This document shows positions 15,789 through 23,316 of a stretch of DNA of 49,478 nt, one piece after another (positions within the stretch are counted from its first letter, which is position 1; each line of letters starts with the position of its first letter). The stretch is from Bradyrhizobium sp. cir1 (GTDB taxonomy: Bacteria; Pseudomonadota; Alphaproteobacteria; Rhizobiales; Xanthobacteraceae). The notes below the pieces were generated by a model. The model saw only the letters and a list, made by a program, of their open reading frames with translations, was not told the DNA's origin and did no database searches. A program made the position numbers and the translations under genes. The stretch lies in NCBI RefSeq assembly GCF_014198245.1, contig NZ_JACIHE010000039.1, positions 1-49,478 on the forward strand, given 5' to 3'.

Positions 15789-17411
15789 ATGGCGCTCACG
15801 CAGAGATTAGAGTTCCGGCAATCGCAGTCGCTGGTCATGACGCCGCAGCTGATGCAGGCGATCAAGCTGCTGCAATTGTCCAACCTCGATCTCACCACCT
15901 TCGTGGAAGAGGAACTCGAGCGTAACCCGCTGCTGGAACGGGCCAGTGACGAGGGCCCCGTGGGCGAAGCCCCGGCCGAGGCCGGCCAGTTCAGCGACAG
16001 CGGTGACTTCGGCGGCAGCAACGGCGACGAGCCGGGTGGTGGTTCGGGCGAAGCCTTCGAGCCCGGCCAGGAAGAATGGATGAGCAAGGATCTCGGCACC
16101 CGCGCCGAGATCGAGCAGACCCTGGATACGGGCCTGGACAACGTCTTCTCCGAGGAGCCGGCCGAGGCCGCCGCGCGCAACGCCCAGGACGCTGCGCCGA
16201 CCACCTATACCGAATGGGGCGGCGGCGCCTCGGGTGACGAAGACTACAATCTCGAAGCTTTTGTCGCGGCCGAGACAACGCTGTCGGACCATCTCGCCGA
16301 GCAGCTCTCGGTCGCCTTCACCGCACCCGCGCAGCGCATGATCGGCCAGTACCTGATCGACCTCGTCGACGAGGCCGGCTATCTGCCGCCCGATCTCGGC
16401 CAGGCCGCCGAACGTCTTGGCGCGTCGCAGCAGGAGGTCGAGGACGTCCTTGCCGTGCTGCAGAAATTCGACCCGCCCGGCGTCTGCGCGCGTAACTTAA
16501 GCGAGTGCCTCGCGATCCAGCTTCGCGAGCTCGACCGCTACGATCCGGCGATGCAGGCCCTCGTCGAGCATCTCGACCTGCTCGCCAAGCGCGACATCGC
16601 ATCCTTACGCAAGCTCTGCGGCGTCGACGACGAGGACATCGCCGACATGATCGGCGAGATCCGCCGGCTCAACCCCAAGCCCGGCATGAAGTTCGGCTCG
16701 GCCCGGCTCCAGACCATGGTGCCCGACGTCTATGTCCGCCCGGGTCCGGACGGCGGCTGGCATGTCGAGCTCAACAGCGACACCTTGCCGCGCGTGCTGG
16801 TCAACCAGACCTATTATTCCGAGCTGTCGAAGAAGATCGGCAAGGACGGCGACAAGTCCTACTTCACCGATGCGCTCCAGAACGCCACCTGGCTGGTGCG
16901 CGCGCTCGACCAGCGCGCCCGCACCATCCTGAAAGTTGCAACCGAGATCGTGCGCCAGCAGGACGGCTTCTTCACCCACGGCGTGGCGCATTTGCGGCCG
17001 CTGAACCTGAAGGCCGTCGCCGATGCCATCCAGATGCATGAATCCACGGTGTCGCGCGTCACCGCCAACAAGTACATGGCGACAAATCGCGGTACATTCG
17101 AGTTGAAATATTTCTTCACGGCCTCGATCGCCTCGGCCGACGGCGGCGAGGCGCATTCGGCCGAAGCCGTGCGCCACCACATCAAGCAGCTGATCGATTC
17201 GGAGGAGCCCTCCGCGATCCTGTCGGACGACACCATCGTGGAACGGTTGCGCGCCTCGGGCATTGATATTGCCCGCCGCACGGTCGCGAAGTACCGCGAA
17301 GCCATGCGCATTCCCTCCTCGGTGCAACGCCGCCGCGACAAGCAGAGCGCTCTTGGTAACGTCCTCTCCACCGCACTGTCCGATCGTTCCCGCAATACCG
17401 AGCCGGCCTGA
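15789..17411 (+). CDS. rpoN: RNA polymerase sigma-54 factor
   Basis: Alternative sigma factor for activator-dependent promoters controlling nitrogen metabolism and, in rhizobia, nitrogen fixation. Region I opens MALTQRLEFRQSQSLVMTPQLMQAIKLLQLSNLDL, the Gln/Leu-rich activator-responsive segment; an acidic region II follows (about 60-150). The core-binding domain includes FDPPGVCARNLSECLAIQL, and the DNA-binding end has MHESTVSRVTANKYMATNRGTFELKYFF and the RpoN box ARRTVAKYRE at 495-504. At 540 residues it is full length. Bradyrhizobium species often have two rpoN copies; this one sits in the ancestral lptB-rpoN-hpf-ptsN cluster. A -24/-12 element overlaps its start. Confidence 0.97.
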   Translation: MALTQRLEFRQSQSLVMTPQLMQAIKLLQLSNLDLTTFVEEELERNPLLERASDEGPVGEAPAEAGQFSDSGDFGGSNGDEPGGGSGEAFEPGQEEWMSKDLGTRAEIEQTLDTGLDNVFSEEPAEAAARNAQDAAPTTYTEWGGGASGDEDYNLEAFVAAETTLSDHLAEQLSVAFTAPAQRMIGQYLIDLVDEAGYLPPDLGQAAERLGASQQEVEDVLAVLQKFDPPGVCARNLSECLAIQLRELDRYDPAMQALVEHLDLLAKRDIASLRKLCGVDDEDIADMIGEIRRLNPKPGMKFGSARLQTMVPDVYVRPGPDGGWHVELNSDTLPRVLVNQTYYSELSKKIGKDGDKSYFTDALQNATWLVRALDQRARTILKVATEIVRQQDGFFTHGVAHLRPLNLKAVADAIQMHESTVSRVTANKYMATNRGTFELKYFFTASIASADGGEAHSAEAVRHHIKQLIDSEEPSAILSDDTIVERLRASGIDIARRTVAKYREAMRIPSSVQRRRDKQSALGNVLSTALSDRSRNTEPA

Positions 17412-17468
17412 TTGCGCTCGCGCCAAATCGCGCTACTCTCAATCCCCCACCGAGACCGGTCCAAGCAT

Positions 17469-17517
17469 GCGCATGATCCGGAAAAGTGCACAGTGGTTTT
17501 CCGAGCGGATCATGCGC
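17469..17517. repeat. Inverted repeat (GCGCATGATCC type)
   Basis: Perfect 11-base arms GCGCATGATCC (17469-17479) and GGATCATGCGC (17507-17517), extended inside by GGAAAA / TTTTCC. It lies in the 169-base gap between rpoN and hpf. The pattern is a common dispersed element of Rhizobiales in my recollection; in the transcript it would form a stable hairpin. Confidence 0.75.
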
Positions 17518-17580
17518 AGGGAACATCCCGAGCTGCGATGATGCGTCATTGCAGCTCGGCGTAACCAAGCGAGGCATCAC

Positions 17581-18192
17581 ATGACCCTTCGAATTTCGGG
17601 AAAGAGCGTCAGCGTCGGCGAGGCCCTGCGCGGCCGCGTTGCCGACCGGACCGAAGAGGTTCTGCGCAAATATTTCGACGGCAATTATTCCGGCCACATC
17701 ACGCTCTCCAAGGATGGCTTCGGCTTCCGCACCGACTGCGCGCTGCATCTGGATTCGGGAATAACGCTGGAGGCCGATTCGAACGCGCCCGACGCCTATG
17801 CCAGCGCCGACCAGGCTCTCCTGATGATCGAGAGGCGCCTCAAGCGCTACAAGAGCCGGCTCAAGGATCGCTCGGCCCGCAAGGCCCATGTCGCCAATGC
17901 GGCGCTGGCCGCGCTCGACGCCACGGCTTACGTCCTGGAGGCGCCTGGCGAAGGTGAGGACGAGGAGGAGATCACCGGCTACAGCCCCGTGATCATCGCC
18001 GAGGCAACCACCTCGCTGAAGCAGCTCTCGGTCAGCGAAGCCGTGATGGAACTGGACCTCAGCGGGGCACCCTGCCTGGTATTCCAGCATGGCTCCAGCG
18101 GCCGGGTGAACATCATTTACCGCCGCGCCGACGGCAATGTGGGCTGGATCGACCCGCCCGGAGCCAAGGCCGACGGCAAGGCGGGCGGTTAG
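17581..18192 (+). CDS. hpf: Long-form ribosome hibernation promoting factor
   Basis: Stationary-phase factor that binds the small subunit and drives 70S dimer formation. The N-terminal domain (1-100) is S30AE-like: MTLRISGKSVSVGEALRGRVADRTEEVLRKYF and SADQALLMIERRLKRYKSRLKDR. After an acidic linker comes the C-terminal dimerisation domain typical of the long form: PVIIAEATTSLKQLSVSEAVMELDLSGAPCLVFQHGSSGRVNIIYRRADGNVGWIDP. At 203 residues the size is normal. It lies between rpoN and ptsN as in most proteobacteria. Confidence 0.95.
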   Translation: MTLRISGKSVSVGEALRGRVADRTEEVLRKYFDGNYSGHITLSKDGFGFRTDCALHLDSGITLEADSNAPDAYASADQALLMIERRLKRYKSRLKDRSARKAHVANAALAALDATAYVLEAPGEGEDEEEITGYSPVIIAEATTSLKQLSVSEAVMELDLSGAPCLVFQHGSSGRVNIIYRRADGNVGWIDPPGAKADGKAGG

Positions 18193-18261
18193 GGGCCGGA
18201 ATCGGGCCCCGTATCATCCGCAGGCTTTAACAATGACCGGGGCAAAGCCGCACGCAGGAGT

Positions 18262-18277
18262 TGGCACCGGGATTGCG
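18262..18277 (+). promoter_or_regulatory. Predicted sigma-54 promoter of ptsN
   Basis: TGGCACcgggaTTGCG: the -24 box TGGCAC is perfect and the -12 box TTGC is perfect, with GG-N10-GC spacing (GG 18263-18264, GC 18275-18276). Transcription would start near 18288 and give a leader of about 128 bases before ptsN at 18416. No activator site has been identified; the call rests on consensus and position downstream of rpoN and hpf. Confidence 0.75.
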
Positions 18278-18415
18278 TTGGAGTAGAAGCGCCCCACATC
18301 AGGATCGGGGCTAAGTCCCCCTCCTGCTTCACCTTCTTGACGCCGGCCCGGCGTGGTTTCTTTCCAAGCTGGCCAATTCGGAACCTGACGGTTTAATTCA
18401 CCTCGGAAACCTTCC

Positions 18416-18877
18416 ATGCCGATTACCGATCTGGTCGCACCCGAGGCGATTCTCCCGGCATTGAAGGTCAACAGCAAGAAGCAGGCCTTGCAGGAGCTTG
18501 CGGCCAAGGCCGCCGAGCTGACCGGGCAGAACGAGCGCTCGGTGTTCGAGGTGCTGCTGCAGCGTGAGAAGCTCGGCACCACCGCGGTCGGCTACGGCGT
18601 CGCCATTCCCCACGGCAAGCTGCCCAAGCTGGAAAAGATTTTTGGCCTGTTCGCGCGCCTCGATCGCCCGATCGATTTCGAGGCGATGGACGGCCAGCCG
18701 GTCGATCTCGTCTTCCTGCTGCTCGCCCCCGAAGGTGCCGGCGCCGACCACCTGAAGGCGCTCGCCCGCATCGCCCGCCTCTTGCGCGACCAGGACATCG
18801 CCAAGAAGCTCCGCGCCTCCCGCGACGCCCAGGCGATCTATTCGGTGCTGGCGCTGCCGCCGGCGACCGCGGCGTAA
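18416..18877 (+). CDS. ptsN: PTS-Ntr enzyme IIA
   Basis: Nitrogen-related phosphotransferase EIIA: it takes phosphate from NPr and regulates potassium transport, nitrogen and other functions rather than sugar uptake. At 153 residues it consists of one EIIA fold. The phosphorylated residue is His66 in GYGVAIPHGKLP, and the segment QREKLGTTAVGYGVAIPHGK is the family signature. LDRPIDFEAMDGQPVDLVFLLLAPEGAGADHLKALARIARLLRD is also diagnostic. A -24/-12 promoter-like element lies 140 bases upstream, and rpoN and hpf precede it. Confidence 0.96.
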   Translation: MPITDLVAPEAILPALKVNSKKQALQELAAKAAELTGQNERSVFEVLLQREKLGTTAVGYGVAIPHGKLPKLEKIFGLFARLDRPIDFEAMDGQPVDLVFLLLAPEGAGADHLKALARIARLLRDQDIAKKLRASRDAQAIYSVLALPPATAA

Positions 18878-18904
18878 GCCCTCCCGCCCGTTCGAACCCG
18901 CGCC

Positions 18905-18935
18905 GCGCCGTCTGCGACTTATTTGCAGACGGCGC
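18905..18935 (+). terminator. Strong hairpin after ptsN, possible terminator
   Basis: Eleven-base perfect arms GCGCCGTCTGC (18905-18915) and GCAGACGGCGC (18925-18935) with a nine-base AT-rich loop. No run of T follows, so it is not a classical intrinsic terminator, but it lies 28 bases past the ptsN stop and before the next gene. Confidence 0.45.
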
Positions 18936-18995
18936 TGTCGATCGGATTCCGCACGCGTCCGACCGGCAGGGATTCCGCGCAGGAATTTTTAAGAT

Positions 18996-20108
18996 ATGAG
19001 TTGCGGTTCGATTGGCCGGGTTTTCGGTCTGCTTTGCTCCGTCACCATTGCCGCCACCGCCGTGGCCCGTGCTGACGAGGCGGCAAACGACCGCGTCATC
19101 GCCGAGAAGACCGAGATCATCGCGGCCGATCCGACCAACGCGGCCGCCTACGAGCTGCGCGGGGAAGCTTACTACCTCAAGCATGACTGGACTCGCGCCT
19201 TCGAGGATTGCAGCGCCGCGATCCGGATCGATCCGAATTTCGGGCGAGCCTACAATTGCCGCGGGCGTGCCTATTCGGCCAAGGGCGATCGGGATCACGC
19301 GATGGCCGACTACAACGAGGCCATTCGCCTCGATCCTGCTTACGGACCGTCCTACACGTCGCGCGCGGAGGAATATTTCAACAAGCGTAATTTCGATCTC
19401 GCGATCGCCGGCTTCACCGAGGCCATCGAGCGCAGCCCCAAGCAGGCTTACCGTGCGCTCGTCATGCGAGGACAGGTGTATGCGGCGAAGGGCGACACCG
19501 ATCGCGCCGTCGCCGATTACACCGAGGCCATGCAGCGTAATCCGGCGGCCGCGTGGCCCTACGAGCTGCGCAGTACCATCCATCTCAACAAGAGCGAGAT
19601 CGATGCAGCTCTCGCTGACTGCGACAGTGCCGTCCGTCTGGAGCCCGCAAGTGCCGGTGGCCACTATTGCCGGGCCATGGTGTTCCTGAAGAAGGACGAT
19701 TTCGACGGCACCATCCGGGAGCTGGATGACGTCACCAGGATCATGCCGTCTTTCGAGAGAGCCTATCTCATTCGAGGCGTCGTCCAGCACAGGAAGGGCG
19801 ACGACAAACGCGCCCTTGCTGATCTCGACGAAGCGATTCGGCTGCAGCCGGAGAATTCGGACGCCTACAAGGATCGCGCCGGTGTGTTTCGGGACATGGG
19901 ACAGCACGATCGCGCGCTCGCCGACTACAACGAAGCGCTTCGACTCGATCCCAAAAGCCAGGATGTCCTGGTCAATCGCGGCCTTCTCTACATGATGATG
20001 TCCGACGCCAAGCATGCGCGCGCGGATTTCAACAGCGTGCTGGCGCTGCCGCCGACCGACAAATGGGCCGTCGACACGGCGCGCGAAGGGCTGGGCTTTG
20101 TGAAATGA
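18996..20108 (+). CDS. Secreted tetratricopeptide-repeat protein
   Basis: A 370-residue protein with a signal peptide (GLLCSVTIAATAVARA, cut before DEAAND) followed by about nine consecutive TPR units, for example AYELRGEAYYLKHDWTRAFEDCSAAIRIDP and AYNCRGRAYSAKGDRDHAMADYNEAIRLDP. Units repeat every 34 residues, with the conserved G/A-Y and A-x-x-D-Y-xEAIRLDP positions. It is thus a periplasmic or exported protein-protein interaction scaffold with no catalytic domain. The partner is unknown. The start ATG at 18996 has only weak upstream purines. It is followed by repeats and convergent genes, so it is a single transcription unit. Confidence 0.88.
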   Translation: MSCGSIGRVFGLLCSVTIAATAVARADEAANDRVIAEKTEIIAADPTNAAAYELRGEAYYLKHDWTRAFEDCSAAIRIDPNFGRAYNCRGRAYSAKGDRDHAMADYNEAIRLDPAYGPSYTSRAEEYFNKRNFDLAIAGFTEAIERSPKQAYRALVMRGQVYAAKGDTDRAVADYTEAMQRNPAAAWPYELRSTIHLNKSEIDAALADCDSAVRLEPASAGGHYCRAMVFLKKDDFDGTIRELDDVTRIMPSFERAYLIRGVVQHRKGDDKRALADLDEAIRLQPENSDAYKDRAGVFRDMGQHDRALADYNEALRLDPKSQDVLVNRGLLYMMMSDAKHARADFNSVLALPPTDKWAVDTAREGLGFVK

Positions 20109-20143
20109 TGCGGGAGAGAGGCGCGCGCGGCCGCCTCACGCTC

Positions 20144-20230
20144 CGTCATTGCGAGGAGCCCTTGCGACGAAGCAATCCAGACTGCCTCCGCGGAAGGACT
20201 CTGGATTGCTTCGCTGCGCTCGCAATGACG
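20144..20230. repeat. Intergenic palindromic repeat (CGTCATTGCGAGGAGC type)
   Basis: Starts CGTCATTGCGAGGAGC and ends GCGCTCGCAATGACG, with inner arms AAGCAATCCAGA and TCTGGATTGCTTCG inverted to each other. It would form one long hairpin of nearly 90 bases. It lies between the TPR gene and the DUF1150 gene on the other strand. This type is very common in Bradyrhizobium genomes. Confidence 0.85.
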
Positions 20231-20260
20231 GCGCGGAAACATCATCGCTTCCAAAATGAA

Positions 20261-20292
20261 ACGGGCACGCCTTCGTGCGAAGGCATGCCCGT
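20261..20292 (-). terminator. Terminator hairpin for the DUF1150 gene
   Basis: On the minus strand, arms ACGGGCATGCCTTC and GAAGGCGTGCCCGT pair with one mismatch around the loop GCAC, followed by TTTCATTTTG. It lies 31 bases past the DUF1150 stop codon. Probably an intrinsic terminator. Confidence 0.65.
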
Positions 20293-20322
20293 CAAAATTC
20301 TCTCCGTGCGACGCGCGCGTGC

Positions 20323-20595
20323 TCAGTGCACGCTCACCGCTTGCAGCTCGTTGCTCCAGGCGTTGGCGATCGCGGCTTCGCGGCTGTCGGTCAGCATGAT
20401 CGGCGTGCCGTCGGCGGCGTGGAGCGCGAAGAGCTTGAGGCCCGGCGCGATCTTGGGCGCCTCGGGGAACAGGTCCGGCACGTCCTCGGAACGGATCTGC
20501 TTCACATAGGCGATATGGCCTTCGCCCAGGGTGGCAAGCGTCTCCGGAGAGACGTTCTTGGCTTCGTATTCGAACGCAACGTGACCTTCACTCAT
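20323..20595 (-). CDS. DUF1150 family protein
   Basis: A 90-residue soluble protein with the family outline: a middle segment LATLGEGHIAYVKQIRSEDVPDLFPEAPKIAPGLKLFALHAADGTPIMLTDSREAAIANAWSNEL. The GxxxxAYVKxI and PIMLTDSREAAIxxAWxNEL strings are the conserved portions. The function of the family is unknown. It lies 50 bases downstream of hsp20 on the same strand, an arrangement I recall in other alphaproteobacteria, so cotranscription and a link to heat stress are likely but unproven. Confidence 0.88.
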   Translation of the reverse strand: MSEGHVAFEYEAKNVSPETLATLGEGHIAYVKQIRSEDVPDLFPEAPKIAPGLKLFALHAADGTPIMLTDSREAAIANAWSNELQAVSVH

Positions 20596-20645
20596 GGTCT
20601 CGACTCCTCTGACGAACTAAGCGGTCGAGTCCGCTACTCGTTCCA

Positions 20646-21071
20646 TTATTCGTGCTCATTGATAGCGATTGTCTTAACGATCCTCTCCGGTTCAGGCCGG
20701 GCCAGGTCGATCGACAACAACCCGTTCTTCAGATCCGCACCCAGCACCAGCATCCCCTCCGCCAGCACGAAGGTGCGCTGGAAGTGGCGCGCGGCGATGC
20801 CGCGATGGATGTATTGCCGGGTCTTGTCGTCCTGCTGCCGCCCGCGGATCACGAGCTGGTTTTCCTCAATGGTTACATCGAGTTGGTCGCGCGTGAATCC
20901 TGCGACCGCCAGCGTGATACGCAGCCGCTCGGGCTGGCCGTCCGTGCGGTCACACCTCTCGATATTGTAGGGAGGGTAGCCGTCGGCGCCTTTGACGACG
21001 CGGTCGAGCACGCGCTCGATCTCGTCGAAGCCCAGCAGGAACGGACTGGATAACGTGGGAACACGAGACAT
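20646..21071 (-). CDS. Small heat shock protein Hsp20 (class A, IbpA-like)
   Basis: A 141-residue ATP-independent holdase chaperone. The N-terminus MSRVPTLSSPFLLGFDEIERVLDRV matches class A rhizobial small heat shock proteins. The alpha-crystallin domain runs from YPPYNIERC through ITLAVAGFTRDQLDVTIEENQLVIRGRQQ to FQRTFVLAEGMLVLGADLKNGLLSIDLARPEPE, which includes the signature A-x-x-x-NGLL motif. The C-terminal I-x-I motif is present as KTIAINEHE. A ROSE-like hairpin in the leader covers its ribosome site. DUF1150 follows on the same strand. Confidence 0.94.
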   Translation of the reverse strand: MSRVPTLSSPFLLGFDEIERVLDRVVKGADGYPPYNIERCDRTDGQPERLRITLAVAGFTRDQLDVTIEENQLVIRGRQQDDKTRQYIHRGIAARHFQRTFVLAEGMLVLGADLKNGLLSIDLARPEPERIVKTIAINEHE

Positions 21072-21170
21072 AGTTTACAAAGTCCTCTCGAAGCGACTTT
21101 GGTGTTTCGGGGCCCGATCAAGGCACCCCTTGCTCAGCAATATGGGCATATCCCCGTGTAGGTTCAAGGA
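21072..21170 (-). promoter_or_regulatory. ROSE-like RNA thermometer in the hsp20 leader
   Basis: On the minus strand, arms CAAAGTC (21101-21095) and GACTTTG (21084-21078) enclose the ribosome site AGAGGA (21088-21083). Inside the hairpin the string UCGCU (21096-21092) faces AGGA, allowing U-A, C-G, bulged G, C-G and U-A pairs. This is the U(U/C)GCU motif with an unpaired G that defines ROSE elements. Weaker stems lie further 5'. ROSE elements control many Bradyrhizobium small heat shock genes by melting when warm. The fold was worked out by eye. Confidence 0.7.
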
Positions 21171-21368
21171 CGTAGCCGGAGGCTGTGGATGGGCCGCTTC
21201 GCCGCCCACGGCTCTCTGCCATCGCACAAAATGCTTACAATTCGTCGTGACCCGAGAAGCGCAGGCAGGGCGAATCTGCGGGGCGATTTATCCCAATGAA
21301 AACAGACCCCGTCCTACTGTGCATGGGGTTGTTTTCGCGGTTGTGAACAGACGGCCATTCGGAGCCGG

Positions 21369-22454
21369 TCAGGCCTCGATCCGCTTCCGCCCGTCGCCGC
21401 TGAACAGATGCAGCTTCGCCCGCACCGCCGCGACGCGGATCTTCTGGCCGATGGCGGGGGCCTCGGTTCCGGGGATGCGGACGATGACCTCGCCGGGCGG
21501 CAGCTCGCCCGGGGTTGCGGCGACGCGCTGGTCTTCCTGCTCGCGGGAGCCGTAGACGAAGGTTTCCGCGCCGACGCGCTCGATGGCCTCGACTGTGAGC
21601 GGCAACGCGACGCCGCCGGCCGGGGTCTGGTCGGTGATCGCAAAATCTTCGGGGCGGATGCCGACGATGCCGGCTTCGCCTGCGGCCCCGCCGAGCTGGG
21701 ACTTGATCTCCTCGGGCCGCGTCGACATCAAATTCATCGGTGGTGCGCCGATGAAGGAGGCCACAAAGGTCGTCGCCGGCTTCTCGTAGATCGCAAGGGG
21801 ATTGCCGACCTGTTCGACCTGGCCGCCGTTCATCACGACGAGGACGTCGGCGAGCGTCATCGCCTCGAGCTGGTCGTGGGTGACGTAGATCGACGTGGTG
21901 TTGAGCCGCCGCTGCAATTTGCGGATCTCGACCCGCATTGCGATGCGCAGCTTGGCGTCGAGGTTCGACAGCGGCTCGTCGAACAAAAACACTTTCGGCT
22001 GGCGCACGATGGCGCGGCCCATGGCGACGCGCTGGCGCTGGCCGCCGGAGAGCTGGCGCGGCTTGCGCTCCAGCATGGCGGAGAGCTCGAGCACGCGCGC
22101 GGCTTCCTCGACGCGGGTCTTGATCTCGGCTTCGGCCATGCCGCGGTTGCGCAGGCCGTAGGCCATGTTGTTGTAGACGCTCATATGCGGATAGAGCGCG
22201 TAGTTCTGGAACACCATCGCGATGTCGCGATCGGCGGGCTCGATCTGGTTGACGACGCGCCCGCCGATGTCGATCTCGCCGCCGGTGACGGTCTCGAGAC
22301 CTGCGACCATGCGCAGCAGCGTGGACTTGCCGCAGCCGGAAGGGCCGACCAGCACGCAGAACTGTCCGTCCGCGACATCGACGTTGACGCCTTTGATGGC
22401 CTCGAAGCCGCCGGTGTAGGTCTTGCGGACGTTCCGCAGGGTGACGTTAGCCAT
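21369..22454 (-). CDS. ugpC: sn-Glycerol-3-phosphate ABC transporter ATP-binding protein UgpC
   Basis: ATPase subunit of the UgpBAEC importer for glycerol-3-phosphate and its diesters. It has Walker A GPSGCGKSTLLRMVAGLE, signature LSGGQRQRVAMGRAIVRQP, Walker B VFLFDEPLSNLD and H-loop YVTHDQLEAMTLADV, then a C-terminal TOBE/MalK-like regulatory domain (from about residue 240: GIRPEDFAI and GREVIVRIPGTEAPAIGQKIRVA-like strands). At 361 residues it is full size. It is the last gene of the operon, 13 bases after ugpE. The context assigns it to Ugp rather than another MalK-type transporter. Confidence 0.92.
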   Translation of the reverse strand: MANVTLRNVRKTYTGGFEAIKGVNVDVADGQFCVLVGPSGCGKSTLLRMVAGLETVTGGEIDIGGRVVNQIEPADRDIAMVFQNYALYPHMSVYNNMAYGLRNRGMAEAEIKTRVEEAARVLELSAMLERKPRQLSGGQRQRVAMGRAIVRQPKVFLFDEPLSNLDAKLRIAMRVEIRKLQRRLNTTSIYVTHDQLEAMTLADVLVVMNGGQVEQVGNPLAIYEKPATTFVASFIGAPPMNLMSTRPEEIKSQLGGAAGEAGIVGIRPEDFAITDQTPAGGVALPLTVEAIERVGAETFVYGSREQEDQRVAATPGELPPGEVIVRIPGTEAPAIGQKIRVAAVRAKLHLFSGDGRKRIEA

Positions 22455-22467
22455 GAAAACTCACTTC

Positions 22468-23316
22468 TTACTTTTCCGTCTCGACCAGGCCGCGCACGAA
22501 CAGTTTCTGCATGGCGACGACGACGAACACCGGCGGCAGCATGGCCAGCACGGCGGTCGCCATCACGATCGGCCATTCGGTCAGCGCGTCGGTGGTGGTG
22601 ATCATCTTGCGGATGCCGACCTGGATGGTCTGCATGTCGTCGCGGGTGGTGATGAGCAGCGGCCAGAGATATTGATTCCAGCCGAGGATGAACAGGATCA
22701 CGAACAGCGCCGCCATGTTGGTGCGCGACAGCGGCAGGAGCGTATCCCAGAAGAAGCGCAAGGGGCCGGCGCCGTCGATGCGCGAGGCCTCGAGCAGCTC
22801 GTCCGGCACGGTCATGAAGAACTGGCGGAACAGCAGCGTCGCCGTGGCAGAGGCGATCAGCGGCAGCGAAAGGCCCGCATAGCTGTCGAGCATGTGCAGG
22901 TCGGCGACGATCTTGTAGGTCGGGTAGATGCGCACCTCGACCGGCAGCATCAGGGTGATGAAGATGATCCAGAAGATCGACATCCGGAACGGAAAGCGGA
23001 AATACACGATCGCGTAGGCCGAGATGATCGAGATCGCGATCTTGCCGATCGCGATCGCCAGCGCCATCACCAGCGAATTGAGCATCATGTTGCCGACGGG
23101 CTCGCGGGTCGAGCCGCTCGTGCCGACGAAGATGGTCTGGTAGTAGACCTCGAAGAAGTGCCCGCCCGGCAGTAGCGACATCTGCCCGTTCGCGATCAGC
23201 GCGTTGTCCTGGGTCGAGGCGATGATCGCGATGTAGACCGGGAATGCGACGATCGCGATCCCGATCCAGAGGATGAAATGGGCGACGTAGCGCCTGATGC
23301 CCTCGTCCTCGACCAT
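22468..23316 (-). CDS. ugpE: sn-Glycerol-3-phosphate ABC transporter permease UgpE
   Basis: Inner-membrane permease of 282 residues, six hydrophobic helices. The EAA loop that contacts UgpC reads ELLEASRIDGAGPLRFFWDTLLPLSRTN, the classical EAAxxDGAxxxxxFxxixlP pattern, and the N-terminus is IRRYVAHFILWIGIAIVAFPVYIAIIAST. ATG at 23316 overlaps the TGA of ugpA by one base (TGATG), so the two permeases are translationally coupled. The frame stays open far upstream into ugpA, but the homologous protein starts here. Confidence 0.93.
   Translation of the reverse strand: MVEDEGIRRYVAHFILWIGIAIVAFPVYIAIIASTQDNALIANGQMSLLPGGHFFEVYYQTIFVGTSGSTREPVGNMMLNSLVMALAIAIGKIAISIISAYAIVYFRFPFRMSIFWIIFITLMLPVEVRIYPTYKIVADLHMLDSYAGLSLPLIASATATLLFRQFFMTVPDELLEASRIDGAGPLRFFWDTLLPLSRTNMAALFVILFILGWNQYLWPLLITTRDDMQTIQVGIRKMITTTDALTEWPIVMATAVLAMLPPVFVVVAMQKLFVRGLVETEK

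Noticed and set aside
18468..20015. A 515-codon open frame antisense to ptsN and the TPR gene
   Set aside because: It spans two well-supported genes and an intergenic hairpin and shows no domain or signal; a GC-rich shadow.
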